Positions 1-11,726 of a DNA stretch of 64,000 nucleotides are shown in pieces (the first letter of the stretch is position 1; the number at the start of each line of letters is the position of its first letter). This DNA comes from Heliocidaris tuberculata (Eukaryota; Echinodermata; Echinoidea; Camarodonta; Echinometridae), in the NCBI GenBank assembly GCA_025618425.1, contig CM046850.1, positions 7,623,249 to 7,687,248 of the forward strand, written 5' to 3'. The notes under the pieces were generated by a model, which did not search any database, was not told where the DNA came from, and saw nothing but the letters and a program-made list of their open reading frames with translations. The position numbers were made by a program, and so were the translations under genes.

Positions 1-1186
1 TGATTCCAAAACCTCACAATATACACCCAAATCTGATGCAAACATGATCAACCTTTCCCAATTGCTTTGAGACAATTTCTTTCACAATGTAATTGCATGA
101 CCAGAACTCAACTTTACCTTTACAAAATTCCCCCCCCCCCCCCCCCTCGACACTTCACCAATATGTATTTTCAAAATCATGTTTTAAAAACAACATTTCA
201 ATTGAATATTGGTAACAGGATGCAAAAGTTTGTGACAAAAATAACTAGTCTGTCCCTTTGCTAACTTTCTATTTCAAAATATGTACATGTAATACAGAAT
301 ATGATGCTAATATTGGCTGGAAAGTTGCAAAATGATTCTAAGATTTCCTTAATCTGACTAGTCTATTTTAAGATTTACAAGAAAAAAAAGTGAATTTACA
401 GATTCAGCTTTAAGTTGTCAATGTAATATTCCAGGCAAGTCCAAGGTATTTAGTCATTTTGTGTCTGATACGTTACCCAAGTATCATGGAGAAATGGACA
501 AAATCACCATCAAAACTTTTATTTTCCTTCATGTTTCGCCTGATCAAAGCTATAGTAGGGCTATCACCTTAAAGTGTATCAGTCACCTAAAAATATATGC
601 GATTATGTGTACAGGTAGAACGTATAAAATCAACTTTAAAAAAATACATGTACCATATCTGGCATTCTTTGGGAAGATTAACATTTCAGGAGTATGAAGA
701 AAATAAAGGATAACATAAAAATGTGCACACGGAATCCAATTTTTTACGAGTGCATACGGGTCCTGGACTACAAAGTCCCTTTATATTCACTGAGAGTGTA
801 TTTAAAATTGCTATATCTCTTTGCAGTTCTATATTTGAAGCCCATAATTTGAATACAGTACAGCCATTAATGGAACATAACATACTTGTAGAGCAAATTT
901 CGGGGGTGACTGGTACCCCTTAATACAGACTCCAACTATACAAAATCCTTTGAAAAGTCAGTAACATATAGGACTAAATACACTGGATTTGCCCTTTTAT
1001 ATTTTTGGTTGTGGCTACACCCACATATATACTCACTCTGTCAGTATCATTTTTCTCTTGATATCTACAAAGAATGCTCTGTCCCTCTTGCAGTCATCAA
1101 GCTCCTGCAAAAAAAAAAACAACCCCAAAACAACGTTAAGCCGTGTTCCCAACCCTCCAGTGATGATAATCATAACTATACTTATT

Positions 1187-1393
1187 GTAAAACCAGAAAC
1201 TTTCATGTGCATTTCATGTTTGTGAATTATGTGAGAGGTTTAGACTCGCGAAAGTTTCAGGCCACAAACTTAGTGAATTACAACTGACACAACGCTGAAT
1301 TTTTTGCAGTTAGCGAAAGTTTCTTGCTGTGAAATGACCGTTGTTTAGAAATCACGAAAGTTTCATGTCGTGAACGCTTCTCATTCTACAGTA
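1187..1393. repeat. Dispersed repeat, copy 1
   Basis: The block starts 'taaaaccagaaac' and contains several 'cgaaagtttc' modules, an 'aattacaactgac' stretch and 'tttcttgctgtgaaa'. The same order of motifs recurs at about 58963-59151 in the same orientation, so this is a dispersed repeat and not a gene. The ORFs across it are short, overlap in different frames and resemble nothing I know. The first 1186 bases of the window are AT-rich with one poly-C run at 131; I see no supportable gene there. Confidence 0.55.
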
Positions 1394-1482
1394 TGATTAA
1401 AGGTTGACCCTAAAAAATTATTTTACTTTTCTAAGTAAAAAATAATGGTGGTTGAATAAAGGGTTGACAAGTCAGACCTAAT

Positions 1483-2642
1483 GCCCCCGTTCCACTATGC
1501 CGATCTGGGTACCGATCTATCCCGATCTAGCAGATCGGGATAGATCAGGGAAAGCATACAGGGGTTGTCTGCAATTGGTGGCATCGTAAAAACAGTGTTG
1601 TGAGAATGGGGTAGGAGCGGGCATTTCTTCAGATCGGCGAGAAATTTTGAACATGGTCAAAATTTCTCGCCAATCTCCCCAATCAGAAATTCGTCGTAAG
1701 GCAAGCAGGAAGATCGTAATGACAGCGTAAAGAAAGTGGGATGAGCGTAGTAAGGTCTTTCTAAGCGTAGCAACAGTGGCACCAGAACGGCGCTTTAAGT
1801 AAACACCGACGTATTCACGCTGCCGCCCCGCTCCACGCAGATCAAATCACTACTTTCCCGCTATAATGCCGCTATCCCTACGCGCCCGGCTTCTTTATCC
1901 AGTTCCCAGTACGCTCTCGGCACGTTGCTCTCCCACTTTAACAACGCTGTTCCCGCTTTAGCTACGCTATTCTTGCGCTGTTCACAATCGGATACCGCTC
2001 TCACGGGTATAAAAGGAAATGGAAACGTTCTGCATCTATAGATTTAATGTAATGCAACATGAGTCTGTTGAAGTGGCCATATTGTAATCTTCGACCTTCT
2101 GTGAGCCATGGTCTGACCCAAAACAGAGGAGATCTTCTCCATCTTCTGTCCCTCCTTCTTCCCAGCAGTGCCAGTAGCACAGCACGTCTTTGATTTATAA
2201 TTATTGCTTGATGAAGTAGAAGACCAATATATACGATCCTCTCCTGGGTCCATGATAGTTACTGCAGTTAGTATCAGATTGAATGGGGGTCAGAAGTGAA
2301 ATATATAGGACTTTGCTCGCCCGGCACTTTTTATGAATTATGTGAGAACGGGGGAACAGCGAGATTAGGTCGTATAGAGCGCACATAGATCGGATCACAT
2401 CGGCAACATCGTGCAAACAGCGTAGTTATATCATTCTGGAGCGTAACTTGAGCACCAGACGTCATACTCATGATCCCGATAATCGTATTCAGAGCGTATC
2501 GAGCATGTGCTAGTCGTAGATACAGCATTCTTAAAGCATTGCTACATCGTGTTTGCTCCAGATCGGCTCAATTTTTACCCGATCCTGCCCGACCTGAAGA
2601 AATTGACAAATCGTAGCGAGAACGGCATAGTGAAACGGGGGC
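1483..2642. mobile_element. Non-autonomous DNA element with about 20-bp terminal inverted repeats
   Basis: The left end reads GCCCCCGTTCCACTATGCCG and the right end (2623-2642) is its reverse complement with one mismatch. The interior is richer in CG than its surroundings. It holds many GATCGGG-like words and a hairpin at about 1630-1680 built on 'gagaaattttgaccatg'-type arms. No ORF longer than about 70 codons is present and no transposase motif was recognised, so it would depend on a transposase supplied elsewhere. I could not find a convincing target-site duplication next to the ends. Confidence 0.6.
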
Positions 2643-2941
2643 TTAAACCATAAATCATTCCCAAATTGCTCCTCTGTTATGGAAAAAGAAATGTAAATTG
2701 TTGTTATAGGTCTGACCTCAATGATTTAATACTAAAGAGTCTCCCTTAACGATTTTATCACCTCGTTGGGATAGCTCAGCAAGCAATTTTTTAGGACAAG
2801 TCTATGTATCAAAACCCTAGACGGCGACATTATTTTGCGAATGTAATACATATATGTGTGACAAAAGTGGACTATGGCAGTCCACTGTTTGTTCCATCAA
2901 TCAAACAAAGCTTAGCTGGTAAAGAGTTAAAGTCTAGATAC

Positions 2942-3115
2942 CTTCTGTAAGACTGTGCAGTTGTGGCATCCAGGAACCTCTACCATTGTCTGTACTCCAT
3001 CCGCTGAGAGGACTACATCCATCATGGCCGGTTCTGGGACTGGCTCATGGTGGCCAGGCTCCGAGGCACCTACACCTCCTGATGATGTCTCCATCTATCA
3101 GACACACAACGTGAT
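2942..3115 (-). CDS. Candidate first coding exon of an unrecognised gene
   Basis: Read on the minus strand, a pyrimidine-rich acceptor (tttttcttctttgcag) precedes 3115. An ATG at 3094-3092 opens 51 codons that end exactly at a donor, AAG|gtatct, after 2942 (phase 0). The peptide begins METSSGGVGASEPGHH and contains DVVLSADGVQTMVEVPGCHN. It is acidic and glycine/proline-rich at first, then looks more structured, as in the N-terminus of some transcription regulators, but I do not recognise the family. No following exon was found between 1 and 2941, so the gene would continue off the left edge or across the TIR element at 1483-2642. Confidence 0.45.
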
Positions 3116-3299
3116 CTGCAAAGAAGAAAAATGCAGTTTCATCCACTTTTCTCGATTTGCAATAAATCTATGCTGCATATACGCTGAAGATGCCTGGTTC
3201 AAATACAGGCATGGTCTACTCGTATATCAGTCTTGTCTAACATAGGTACATGTATCTGAAAATTTTGAGAGTCAATGACATTTCCCAGAAATTTCAGGT

Positions 3300-3560
3300 C
3301 ATCTCCGGGTCTACGAATGCTGCAAAGTCTTGCTACCACCGTCTTGACAATCAAAATGGCGAATGCGCAATGGCCGATTCGATATACATGTAGATATCGT
3401 GATCGACCAAGATTTTGAGTCATAGCCAATCGAAAGAGATAATTGTGACACATGTACTAATGCACGCTTGAGGGTCAATTCATGGAGCTCCAATCTCAAT
3501 GGTATTCAAGGCTTGATGAATTTGACCTGTGAATGAGCGCACGTAAGTACATCACAACTG
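3300..3560 (-). promoter_or_regulatory. Possible promoter or noncoding first exon upstream of the 2942-3115 exon
   Basis: The stretch is locally richer in CG than the neighbouring intergenic DNA and contains 'aaaatggcgaatgcgcaatggcc', a mix of YY1-like (aaaatggc) and NRF1-like (tgcgca) words. The acceptor in front of the 2942-3115 exon implies an untranslated exon further upstream on the minus strand, and this is the most promoter-like place. This is inference only. From 3560 to 4012 I see nothing but AT-rich DNA. Confidence 0.2.
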
Positions 3561-4012
3561 TTTCTCTCACATAGCTTAAGCAATGTCTTGAGTGGAGTTT
3601 TTATTTCTTTTGATCAATGTTTTTTTCCGCAAGCTTTTTTGCATTTTCAAATTCTTCCATCTGCTATCATATTTTGATTTTAGCTCCACAAACGTGGATT
3701 TTTTTACTTTGTAATTAGAAATAATGATCATGAAATAACATTGCATTATTTTGGGCTACATGCTGTCAACTTTGAATAAAATCTTATTCCTAATCCTATT
3801 CATTTTCACATAATATAGTATTAAATATAAGTGACTGAAAGTAGACTAGTCCCAGATATTGCCCAATGCATATTCGTTCATGTACGGTCAGTCGGTCCAA
3901 CACGGAAAATTGGTAAGTTTTTTTACCTTTTTATACTTTAATTAAAATTAATTAAAATTAAATACGGTATCAAAAAATTATGGGAGTAAAACCACACCAA
4001 GTAATAGTGATC

Positions 4013-5388
4013 GTATTGACCACTAAGGGCGACGAATGCAAAAAATACTACTCATTTTCTATCGCATACATGTACTAAAGGTATGAGAGGAAAAATAAGA
4101 TAAATATATCAAATACTTCCTCTCAAATTCAGCTCTTAAAACTGCCTAGAGTCTACACACGAAGTACAGTCAAGGATTGTAATTCCGAACAGATTGTATT
4201 ACCGAACGTGTACAATAAAAGCGCCTAAAATGGTTTTCATACGCGTGGGATTACGCGTATGAAAACCACACTATTGAAACAAAGGTTGTGTCTTTTTCCC
4301 ATAGGTTTCAGACGTTCGGAAATACAGTACCTTTTTCAAGGGACCAAAACGCCGCGTCGTTGGGAAGCGGTTCACTCGGAAGGGAATATCGTATTAAATC
4401 TACGTTGTCTTTTTAAATTCCATCAACTTCTTTTTCTGTAGGACTTTGAGCATTCATTATGTAAGTTTGACAGATATTCGTTTGATATTTTATTTGCTAT
4501 CGTTGATTTTCTGAAAAGTGTTCGGACACTGGATCCACCACCATATAGTAAAGTCGCTATGAGTGGCTATGAGTGAGTACAAGGTTATCTTCAGATAAGC
4601 TTGTACACACTTATACATGTACAAGCTTATCTGAAGATAATCTTGTACATGTATAAGTGGAGATGCCCCTAACCCTAGGGCCTAGGCACTCATAGCGACT
4701 TTACTATACTTCGTGTGTAGACTCTAGGCAGTTATCCACCTCGACACTTTCAAAACACCACTGCACAAAAGTCACCAACATTCACTCATAATCGGCATTT
4801 AATTTACAAAAAACGACACCCACATATTCATGAAATACAATTAATTCAACTCACCGATGTTGGAAAAGATAATTCCAAAAATGAAATCCGTAATTTACTG
4901 TCACTTCTGGCGAAACAGGGTATCGCAAGTCATGGTGTACATTTCCTGATCGACGCGAGCGCTGACATCTCCCGCTTGAAAAATTCGGTCGTTAAAAGTT
5001 CGGTTCCTATCGCGCACACGTACATGTAAGTTCAGATTTTCTGTGTATGTGATCGTAGAGATCGATGTGCATGCGATGCCGAGTTTCGTTGTGGACAAAA
5101 TTTTATTGGCCGATTTAGTCTAAAAACATCGGCAGCAGGAAAACAACATGCGATCGCGAAAAAAATTGACGGGGATTTCTTAGGTTTTGGACATGATTTT
5201 GACTTTGGATTTTGCTGGAAATATCAAAAGTTCTTCCTAACGGCCATTTAAGGTAGGAAAGAGATTTTAAAGCGCTGAATTTGAAAGGAAGCATTTTAAA
5301 CATTTATCTTACTTTTCCCCCCATACCTTAAGTACATGCGAAAAAAAATGACTAGTATTTTTGCATTTGTCCCGCATAGTGGTCAATA
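4013..5388. mobile_element. DNA element with about 125-130 bp terminal inverted repeats
   Basis: The left arm runs from 'gtattgaccactaagggcg' at 4013 to about 4137. It is matched in reverse complement by 5266-5388, which ends '...gcatagtggtcaatat'. Shared words include the tgcaaaaaatactac / gtagtatttttgca pair and 'aaattcagctct' against 'agcgctgaattt'. Between the arms are a nested fold-back element (4139-4732) and about 530 bp of moderately CG-containing DNA (4740-5265) with no long ORF. No transposase was found, so it is non-autonomous. Confidence 0.6.
4139..4732. mobile_element. Fold-back element nested in the 4013-5388 element
   Basis: The ends are an inverted pair: 'ctgcctagagtctacacac' near 4142 and 'gtgtgtagactctaggcag' near 4712-4730. 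Internally 4170-4545 carries a module ('cgaacgtgtac', 'ttttcatacgcgtgggatt') shared with 6779-7533. A second hairpin at about 4575-4665 is built on 'tacaaggttatcttcagata'. The position directly inside the outer left arm indicates it inserted into the older element. Confidence 0.6.
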
Positions 5389-6778
5389 TGACCACTATAT
5401 GGTGTGGGCCTAGGTATGGTCACTTGTGTACATCGGAACCACTCGGGCCCACTTGAGATTACGTAGCCTGCTGAATGTGCAGCCTGCTGTAATAATCCTA
5501 ACCAAAACATAATAAATATCAAGGTAAAATTGAAACATCACTTACCAACACGTTGCCTTGGGTCTACTCTTGAATTTGATGAGAAGTTTCTGCACTCGGG
5601 TATTGAAAAAAAAATGAATTTTGGAGCTTGAAAGTTGTCTGCCGTGACTGGGCTGAGGTAACAGTTGATTGTACCGTTTTTACGTATTTTGCTGCCCTCT
5701 TGTGCCCGATATACAACATTACTTTTCGGGGTTCCGTGGTATGAGCCACCGTTTGTAAATTTATCATTTAGACAATTTTTTGTATATAATTCAATAATTT
5801 ACCTTGTCAAACAATTATTTATATGAAAATTTTTTTAGAATGAGTACAGATATTTATGAATAATAATTTTCATGTTTTTACTTGTTCATAAATGATGATT
5901 TAACAATATCCATTATTTATACATTTGTATTTATCTACTTTTCTTTCAAGTATAAATGATTTCACAATATTCATTTATGTGGGGGGGGGGGGAGGATTCA
6001 CTTATCACGATTTATAAATAACAATTGTCACAATATCCAATATCTTTGCTTGACACTGTATCCCTTAAAGGGAATTGGTAACTTCGTGGAGGCTTGATTT
6101 AGTGAATTGTTAAATTTTGATATCTGTCTTTTATAATGATGTTCAGAAGGATAAATAAATAGCCAGGCATAGAAATGTTTTCAAATATATAATATTATTA
6201 AGAAAAAGTGAGATAAGCTTATCAACAGATAAATTGCTCAGACACATTAAACAAAAGCATTATGTATACATGTATAAATAAAAAATTCCCGACAAATATC
6301 ATGCCTAGTTACAACAATGGTTTATTTACAGATCCACAAATTTTTCAGCCTCTCCCTCTCCCTCTCCCTTTATCAATTAATCAATTAAGTGGAAAAACAT
6401 ATACAAATGATATACAGTATCTTTAAAAATCTAACTTCACAAACGGCGCCTCATAACGACAAGGGTCGGCAGTATTTTTTCCCCGTCCGATTTTCCTATC
6501 ACGGCCACCATACCACCGTAGAGTAGAGACAGTAGAGATGGTTTGTTTTGGAAGGTGGTAAGATTTGTCTTTTTTATCATTAAGTTTGAAAAATTAATGA
6601 TAATTTTACCAGCTAGACCTAGCTTCAAAACCTAGTCACCCCTCCGGAGCAAATAATTTACTTCATGGTGAGGTAAAAGAGCGTGAGTTAGGTGAAACTT
6701 AGTTTCAACATACCCGTAATGTAAGAGGAGTACGAGGTTATAATCATAACCTAGTACATTGGATGAGTGGGTATGGTG
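5389..6778. other. AT-rich intergenic DNA with weak tandem structure
   Basis: No gene is supportable. From about 5770 to 6060 there are degenerate copies of a roughly 60-bp motif with 'ataaatgatt(t)aacaatatcca', broken by a poly-G run at 5981. A short 'ctccctctccctctcc' run lies near 6350. Open frames here are all under 70 codons. Confidence 0.4.
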
Positions 6779-7533
6779 GTTGATCCAGTGTCCGAACACT
6801 TTTCAGAAAATCAACGATAGCAAATAAAATATGAAACGAATATCTGTCAAACTATACATAATGAATGCTCAAAGTCCTACAAAAAAAGAAGTTGATGAAA
6901 TTTTAAAAAGACAACGTAGATTTAATACGATATTCCCTTCCGAGTGAACCCCTTCCCAACGACACGGCGTTTTGGTCCCTTGAAAAAGGTATAGTCAAGG
7001 ATTGTAATTCCAAACAGATTGTATTACCGAACGTGTATAGTTAAGCGCCTAAAATGGGTTTTCATACGCTTGGGATTACGCGTATGAAAACCACACTATT
7101 GAAACAAAGGTGTGTCTTTTTCCCATAGGTTTCACACGTTCGGAATTACGGTACCTTTTTCAAGGGACCAAAACGCCGCGTCGTTGGGAAGGGGTTCACT
7201 CGGAAGGGAAGGGTATTAAATCTAGGTTGTCTTTTTAAAATTCCATCAACTTCTTTTTCTGTAGGACTTTGAGCATTCATTATGTAAGTTTGACAGATAT
7301 TCATTTGATATTTAATTTTCTATCGTTGATTTTCTGAAAAGTGTTCGGACACTGGATCAACCACCATACTGTATTTCCGAACGTGTGAAACCTATGGGGA
7401 AAAGACACAACCTTTGTTTCAATAGTGTGGTTTTCATACGCGTAATCCCACGCGTATGAAAACCCATTTTAGGCGCTTAACTGTACACGTTCGGTAATAT
7501 ACAATCTGTTCGGAATTACAATCCTTGACTACA
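6779..7533. mobile_element. Fold-back cluster sharing modules with 4170-4545
   Basis: Three segments alternate in orientation. 6779-6990 is the reverse complement of about 4320-4545. 6992-7370 repeats about 4165-4545 in direct orientation. 7374-7533 is again the reverse complement of about 4165-4325. The unit 6992-7533 therefore has long arms, beginning 'tagtcaaggattgtaattcc' and ending 'ggaattacaatccttgacta'. No ORF of significance is present. Long single-stranded stems of this type are characteristic of fold-back MITEs. Confidence 0.65.
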
Positions 7534-8850
7534 GGGTTAGGGTTAGGGCCACTCACACTTATGCGAGGTTAATAATAATATATTAACCTCGCACTCTGTA
7601 CCTTCATACCGTGAGCAATGGCCTCCCATAGCAAGTGTGTGATATCTTGCACATATGTGTGCGGCAGAGGAGCAAGATCACCGACCAAAAACAGCCTGAA
7701 AATTTCACTTCATCAAGATGATAAAGATCCTATCAAAGGATCTGGCATGAAATTAGATGTTCTATCATTCTAAAATGTAGAAGGAAGTATTTTCTCAAAA
7801 TTTTGCAGATTATATTGGTGTTTTTACCTCTTCAACTCTGAGGTCGTGACAGGCAATGACAGGCAGTGACAGGACAAAATTGACACAGCTCCATAGTGAT
7901 GGTCCCGTGAGTGGGTTAGGGCTAGGGGTAGGGTACCCAATACGCATGGATACGAAAGTGCATTAGCGCCGAATTCAAAAGCTTTTACGACTTTACGAGG
8001 AGTTAATTGCAGTGTAGGGCCGCGCCTGCTCTAACTTCTAAGTGGACACCATCCTATCTGCATTTGTACAGGTATACACAACACGATTTTAAACGTATGG
8101 GGCACGATAAAAGGAATCTACGAAAAGACGTTCATTCCGATACATTGCTGAAGGATTTATGAGTAAAATATGCAATGACAGTTGAATAAGAAAAAATCAG
8201 TAACATTTTTGTACGGATATACCAAACATGACTTACCGATCAATGGGAAACTCGGTTGAAAAAAGCAGATCTTGTCTCGTATTGACCTTCAAAATAAAGT
8301 TTCCAGTGACATGTCAATGCAATGCGCATGCGCCATATGCGTGAGATAGAGATATGTCAGTGTGTGCGTGCGGAATCGACTCGCCTCCATAGCTAGATCG
8401 CCTCATCCGAGTTGATAAAAGAGAACAACCCAACCTCTGAAATGTTAATGACCTTTTCTTTCTTTTTTTTTTCTTTTTTTTAAATTCTAAATAAAAAATG
8501 AATTTGAAGGTACTAGCAAGAGAAAAATAAAATAGAGAAAGAGAGTATGGGACTTGAGTGAGCGCAGCAGACATACATACAGAGAGCTTGAGAAAGAGAG
8601 AGAGAGAGAAAGAGAGGGGGGTGAAAGTGAGAAAAAAAAGAAACAAAAACGCAAAATTGAAACTAGTCTTAGGGAAAACGAGCTAGGTTTACTTGAACAT
8701 AACCATAGCAAAAAAAGGGGGGGGGGGAAATGTCATCTCTCGATCTCTATAGACTCTACCCCCCCATGGCAACCACCGTCCACCACCAGGTTGGCTGCAT
8801 AGATATAGGTCTACCATACGGGTAGTAATTGAGAGTGGAGTAATCCGGGC
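7534..8850. other. Intergenic stretch without a supportable gene
   Basis: It contains two TTAGGG-like units at about 7535 and a CG-containing patch near 8300-8420 with 'aatgcgcatgcgcca', an NRF1-like palindrome. Purine/pyrimidine-biased low-complexity runs lie at about 8457-8485 and 8580-8640, and a poly-G run at 8716. The longest frames (110 and 82 codons) are low-complexity translations of these runs. Confidence 0.35.
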
Positions 8851-8966
8851 AGCGTTTCATCAAACGGTCACAAGTTCGCCGACATCCCATTGAAACGCGT
8901 GTATTAAAATTAACACGCGTTTCAATAGGATGTCGGCGAACTTGCACTTATGACGGTTTGATGAAA
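8851..8966. mobile_element. Small hairpin MITE
   Basis: The sequence 'cgtttcatcaaacggtcac' at 8853 returns as the reverse complement ending 'gacggtttgatgaaacg' at about 8966. In between, the arms 'acatcccattgaaacgcgtg' and 'cacgcgtttcaataggatgt' flank a short AT loop. The whole segment folds into an almost complete stem of about 50 bp, with a few mismatches. It is too short to code for anything. Confidence 0.6.
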
Positions 8967-9225
8967 CGATGCCCCGATATGCATGCATTTTTCTTTCTTT
9001 CTAATTTCCTTCTTTCTTTTTTTTTCTTTCCTTCTTTTTCCCTTTTTTTTTTCGTTCCTTCTCTCTTTCTGTTTTCTTTTAAGCTTCATGAGTAAAACGG
9101 GCCAAAAGAGCTGACAATAATTCCATCAAAAGCACTTCAAACTTCGACAAAAGTTATTCTGACAAGCATATAAAATTGACATTGCATAAAAATAATGATG
9201 ATAGCCGGGGGCTCTTCCACCCTCC

Positions 9226-10100
9226 CTGGCACTGGCGTAGACAGGGGGACAGGGGGACAGGGGGCACAAGCCTCCCCTATTCCGCCACTAAAAAAAAAGA
9301 ATTTAAAAAAAAAGGCGAGAGTGAAAAAGCAGGGGAAGTGAGAGAAAAAGGTCAAAAAAGGCGCTACAAGCCGTTATCTTTCTCTCAAAATTTGCTAAAA
9401 CGTTGCATACAGTGAAATGTTGCGCCCAAATAGTTGAAAAGCAGTCCGGGTGTCGAACTATAACTTTCCGCCTAAAAAAATTGTTTGCTACGAGCCGTTA
9501 TCTTTCTCTCAAATTTGCTAAAACGTCAGAGCTTTCCCGCTTCGCGTGGGAAGGGAAAAACTCCCCCTCCCTTCACGCACCCCTGTTACATACAGTGCAG
9601 TATTGCGTCCAAATAAATGAAAAGCAGCTAGGGCGTCGAACTAACTTTCCGCCTAAAAAAGGTGCTAAAACGTCAGAGCTTTCGCGCTTCGCGCGGGAAG
9701 GGGGAAACTCCCCCTCCCTGCACCCACCCCTGTTACTACAGTGCAGCATTACGTCCAAATACTAGAAAGCAGTCAGGGTGTCGAACTATAACTTTCCGCC
9801 TTATAAAAAATTGTTTGCTACAAGCCGTTTATATTTCTCTCAAATTTGCTAAAACGTCAAAGCTTTCGCGCTTCGCGCGGGAAGGGGGAAACTCCTCCTC
9901 CCTGCACCCATCCCTGTTACAGTGCAGTATTGCGTCCAAATAATTGAAAAGCAGTCCGGACGTACGTCGAAATAACTTTCCGCCTAAAAAAGGGTGCTAC
10001 GAGCCGTTATCTTTCTCTCAAATTTGCTATAAAACGTCAGAACTTTCGTGCGGGAGGGGGAGGGGAAACCTGTCCTGCACCCATCCCCTGGGCCCCAGGG
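9226..10100 (+). repeat. Satellite-like tandem array 1, unit about 180 bp
   Basis: After a leader 'ggcgtagacaggggg...cctcccctattc', about four to five copies follow. The landmark 'gcgtccaaat...gaaaagcag' recurs at about 9425, 9604, 9752 and 9932 (spacings near 180, with one shorter). Each unit also has 'gctacgagccgttatctttc', 'aatttgctaaaacgtcagag' and a CG-rich block 'cgcgcttcgcgcgggaaggg'. The open frames of 80-120 codons here are products of the repeat and shift frame between units. The same leader and unit reappear at 47890-48880. Confidence 0.75.
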
Positions 10101-10260
10101 CGGATCCAGGGGGGCGGGGGGCCCGGGCCCCCTCCCCTGGGACCAAAAAGGGGCTCAAAAATGCTGAGGACCTTTTTTTTTTTTTTTTTTGCTTGTCAGA
10201 GACTTTTTGAGTTAAAAAGGGGCCCAAAAATACCTTTATGAAGTTCTAGCCGAACTACTC
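10088..10260. repeat. Fragment of a 'ggcggatccagg' type element
   Basis: It begins 'cagggcggatccaggggg' and contains 'gaccaaaaaggggctcaaaaatgctgaggac', a poly-T run and 'gcttgtcaga'. Similar words occur in the element at 19725-20063. No right end was identified. Confidence 0.4.
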
Positions 10261-10715
10261 ATGGGGCTCCACCCCCATCCATCAAATCAGGAAAAGGGGG
10301 GCTTAGAAGCGGGAAAGAGAGGAGGGGGTGACGGTGGAGAAAGAGAGAGGGGGAAGGCCATGAATGGGAAATTAGGCATAAAAAATTATACGAAGACCAG
10401 TCTGTATACATGGACCGCTACACATTCAGGATCTAGTGCCCAATATACCGACAGCCCCGTCACCGATAATGTTAAGCTTGTGGCTTACCTATGATCCCGA
10501 CATTGTTGTTGGTCGCAGGCTACATTGTTTTTCTTTTGTTCAGTAAACAGATACATAGTGAAAACTCAGTGCCTTTATTCTTTTTAAAAATAATTTTTCT
10601 CTTCGTCTTCTCTCCTCCGCATTCTCTCTTTCGATCTCTGTATCTCTTTTCCCCTCTCATTCCTCCTTTTCTTTCTCCTGTTCTTTAGGCTCTCAGTATA
10701 GGCCTTTAACCCCCC

Positions 10716-10761
<46 letters not shown>

Positions 10762-11703
10762 ACTCCTTGTCTCCTGGCCTTTCCCTTTCATCTCCCTAAT
10801 CCGATTCTTGCACTATCCATCTCTTCCTGAATTGTTCTCCATTCTCTATCATCTCGAACCTTTTTTTTTAATGCCAATTACGGGGACAATCAATAATTAT
10901 ACCCCCCCCCCCCCCAGAACCGAATCCCTGGCAAGTTCGACAACCAAAAACCAACCACCCAAATTGTGAATCCGAATGGGGGGAAATATCGGGCAGTTGA
11001 TTTTATTCCAATGCAGTCAACAGTGAGGACATGGACCTACTACGAATGGTGAGGGTAAGCTAGGATGCGAGAACCCACCCCATATTTTATTCAGTGTTGT
11101 CGGCCAACTTGCAAATGTAAAGACCAATACTTTACTGATTGCAAACTTTCCTTCATTTTGTTTTTAAACGAAAATCCGAAAGTGTGGAAAATCTGTTTTA
11201 TTTTTGCCACCTCTTTTCCATTGTGTACAAGCAGTACATTATAACAAAACAGAAATTAGGACAAAATAGTCCGACTGTCCCTTTCTCCTTATTTTACATT
11301 TTTAGTGGTGTTGCCTTAATTTCAATCCTATTTATTTTCAAACAATGAAAGTACACACAAAATTCCGTACCAGAAATAAAGTGAAATGAATTTTATTGCC
11401 ATGTAAACGCCACATGATTTACAAAATGATAACTATGCATTTCGCCCATCAACATTTAAAGTGATAATTCCGATGGACAAAAACATAAACACGATAGCAG
11501 AAGAATGATAAAGGAATAACACATGACAATTAAATATTCAAGTGGGTGCTTAAGAGAATTGGGTAAGCTCTACTCAGGGAACGCTTGTGGTAAAGGTTAT
11601 ATGAATATATAGAGACAGACATACACTGTACAGTAAACTGTTGATGAATACAACACAGTTTGGTAATTATAACAAAATGATGTCAAAAGTTTGACACAAC
11701 AAT
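10261..11703. other. Intergenic DNA with microsatellites
   Basis: It holds a poly-C run followed by (CT)n at about 10710-10758 and another poly-C run at 10903-10916. The rest is AT-rich unique-looking sequence. No frame longer than about 80 codons and no recognisable domain was seen. Confidence 0.35.
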
Positions 11704-11726
11704 CAGTGGCATAGCATGGGTCCAGC

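Noticed and set aside
7533..7560. 'gggttagggttagggcc' as an interstitial telomere.
   Set aside because: Only two TTAGGG units are present, next to a fold-back element; too short to mean telomeric DNA.
9403..10210. ORFs of 88-120 codons with recurring 'SELSRFAREGG' text.
   Set aside because: They translate the ~180-bp satellite; the frame changes from unit to unit and the same text recurs in array 2.
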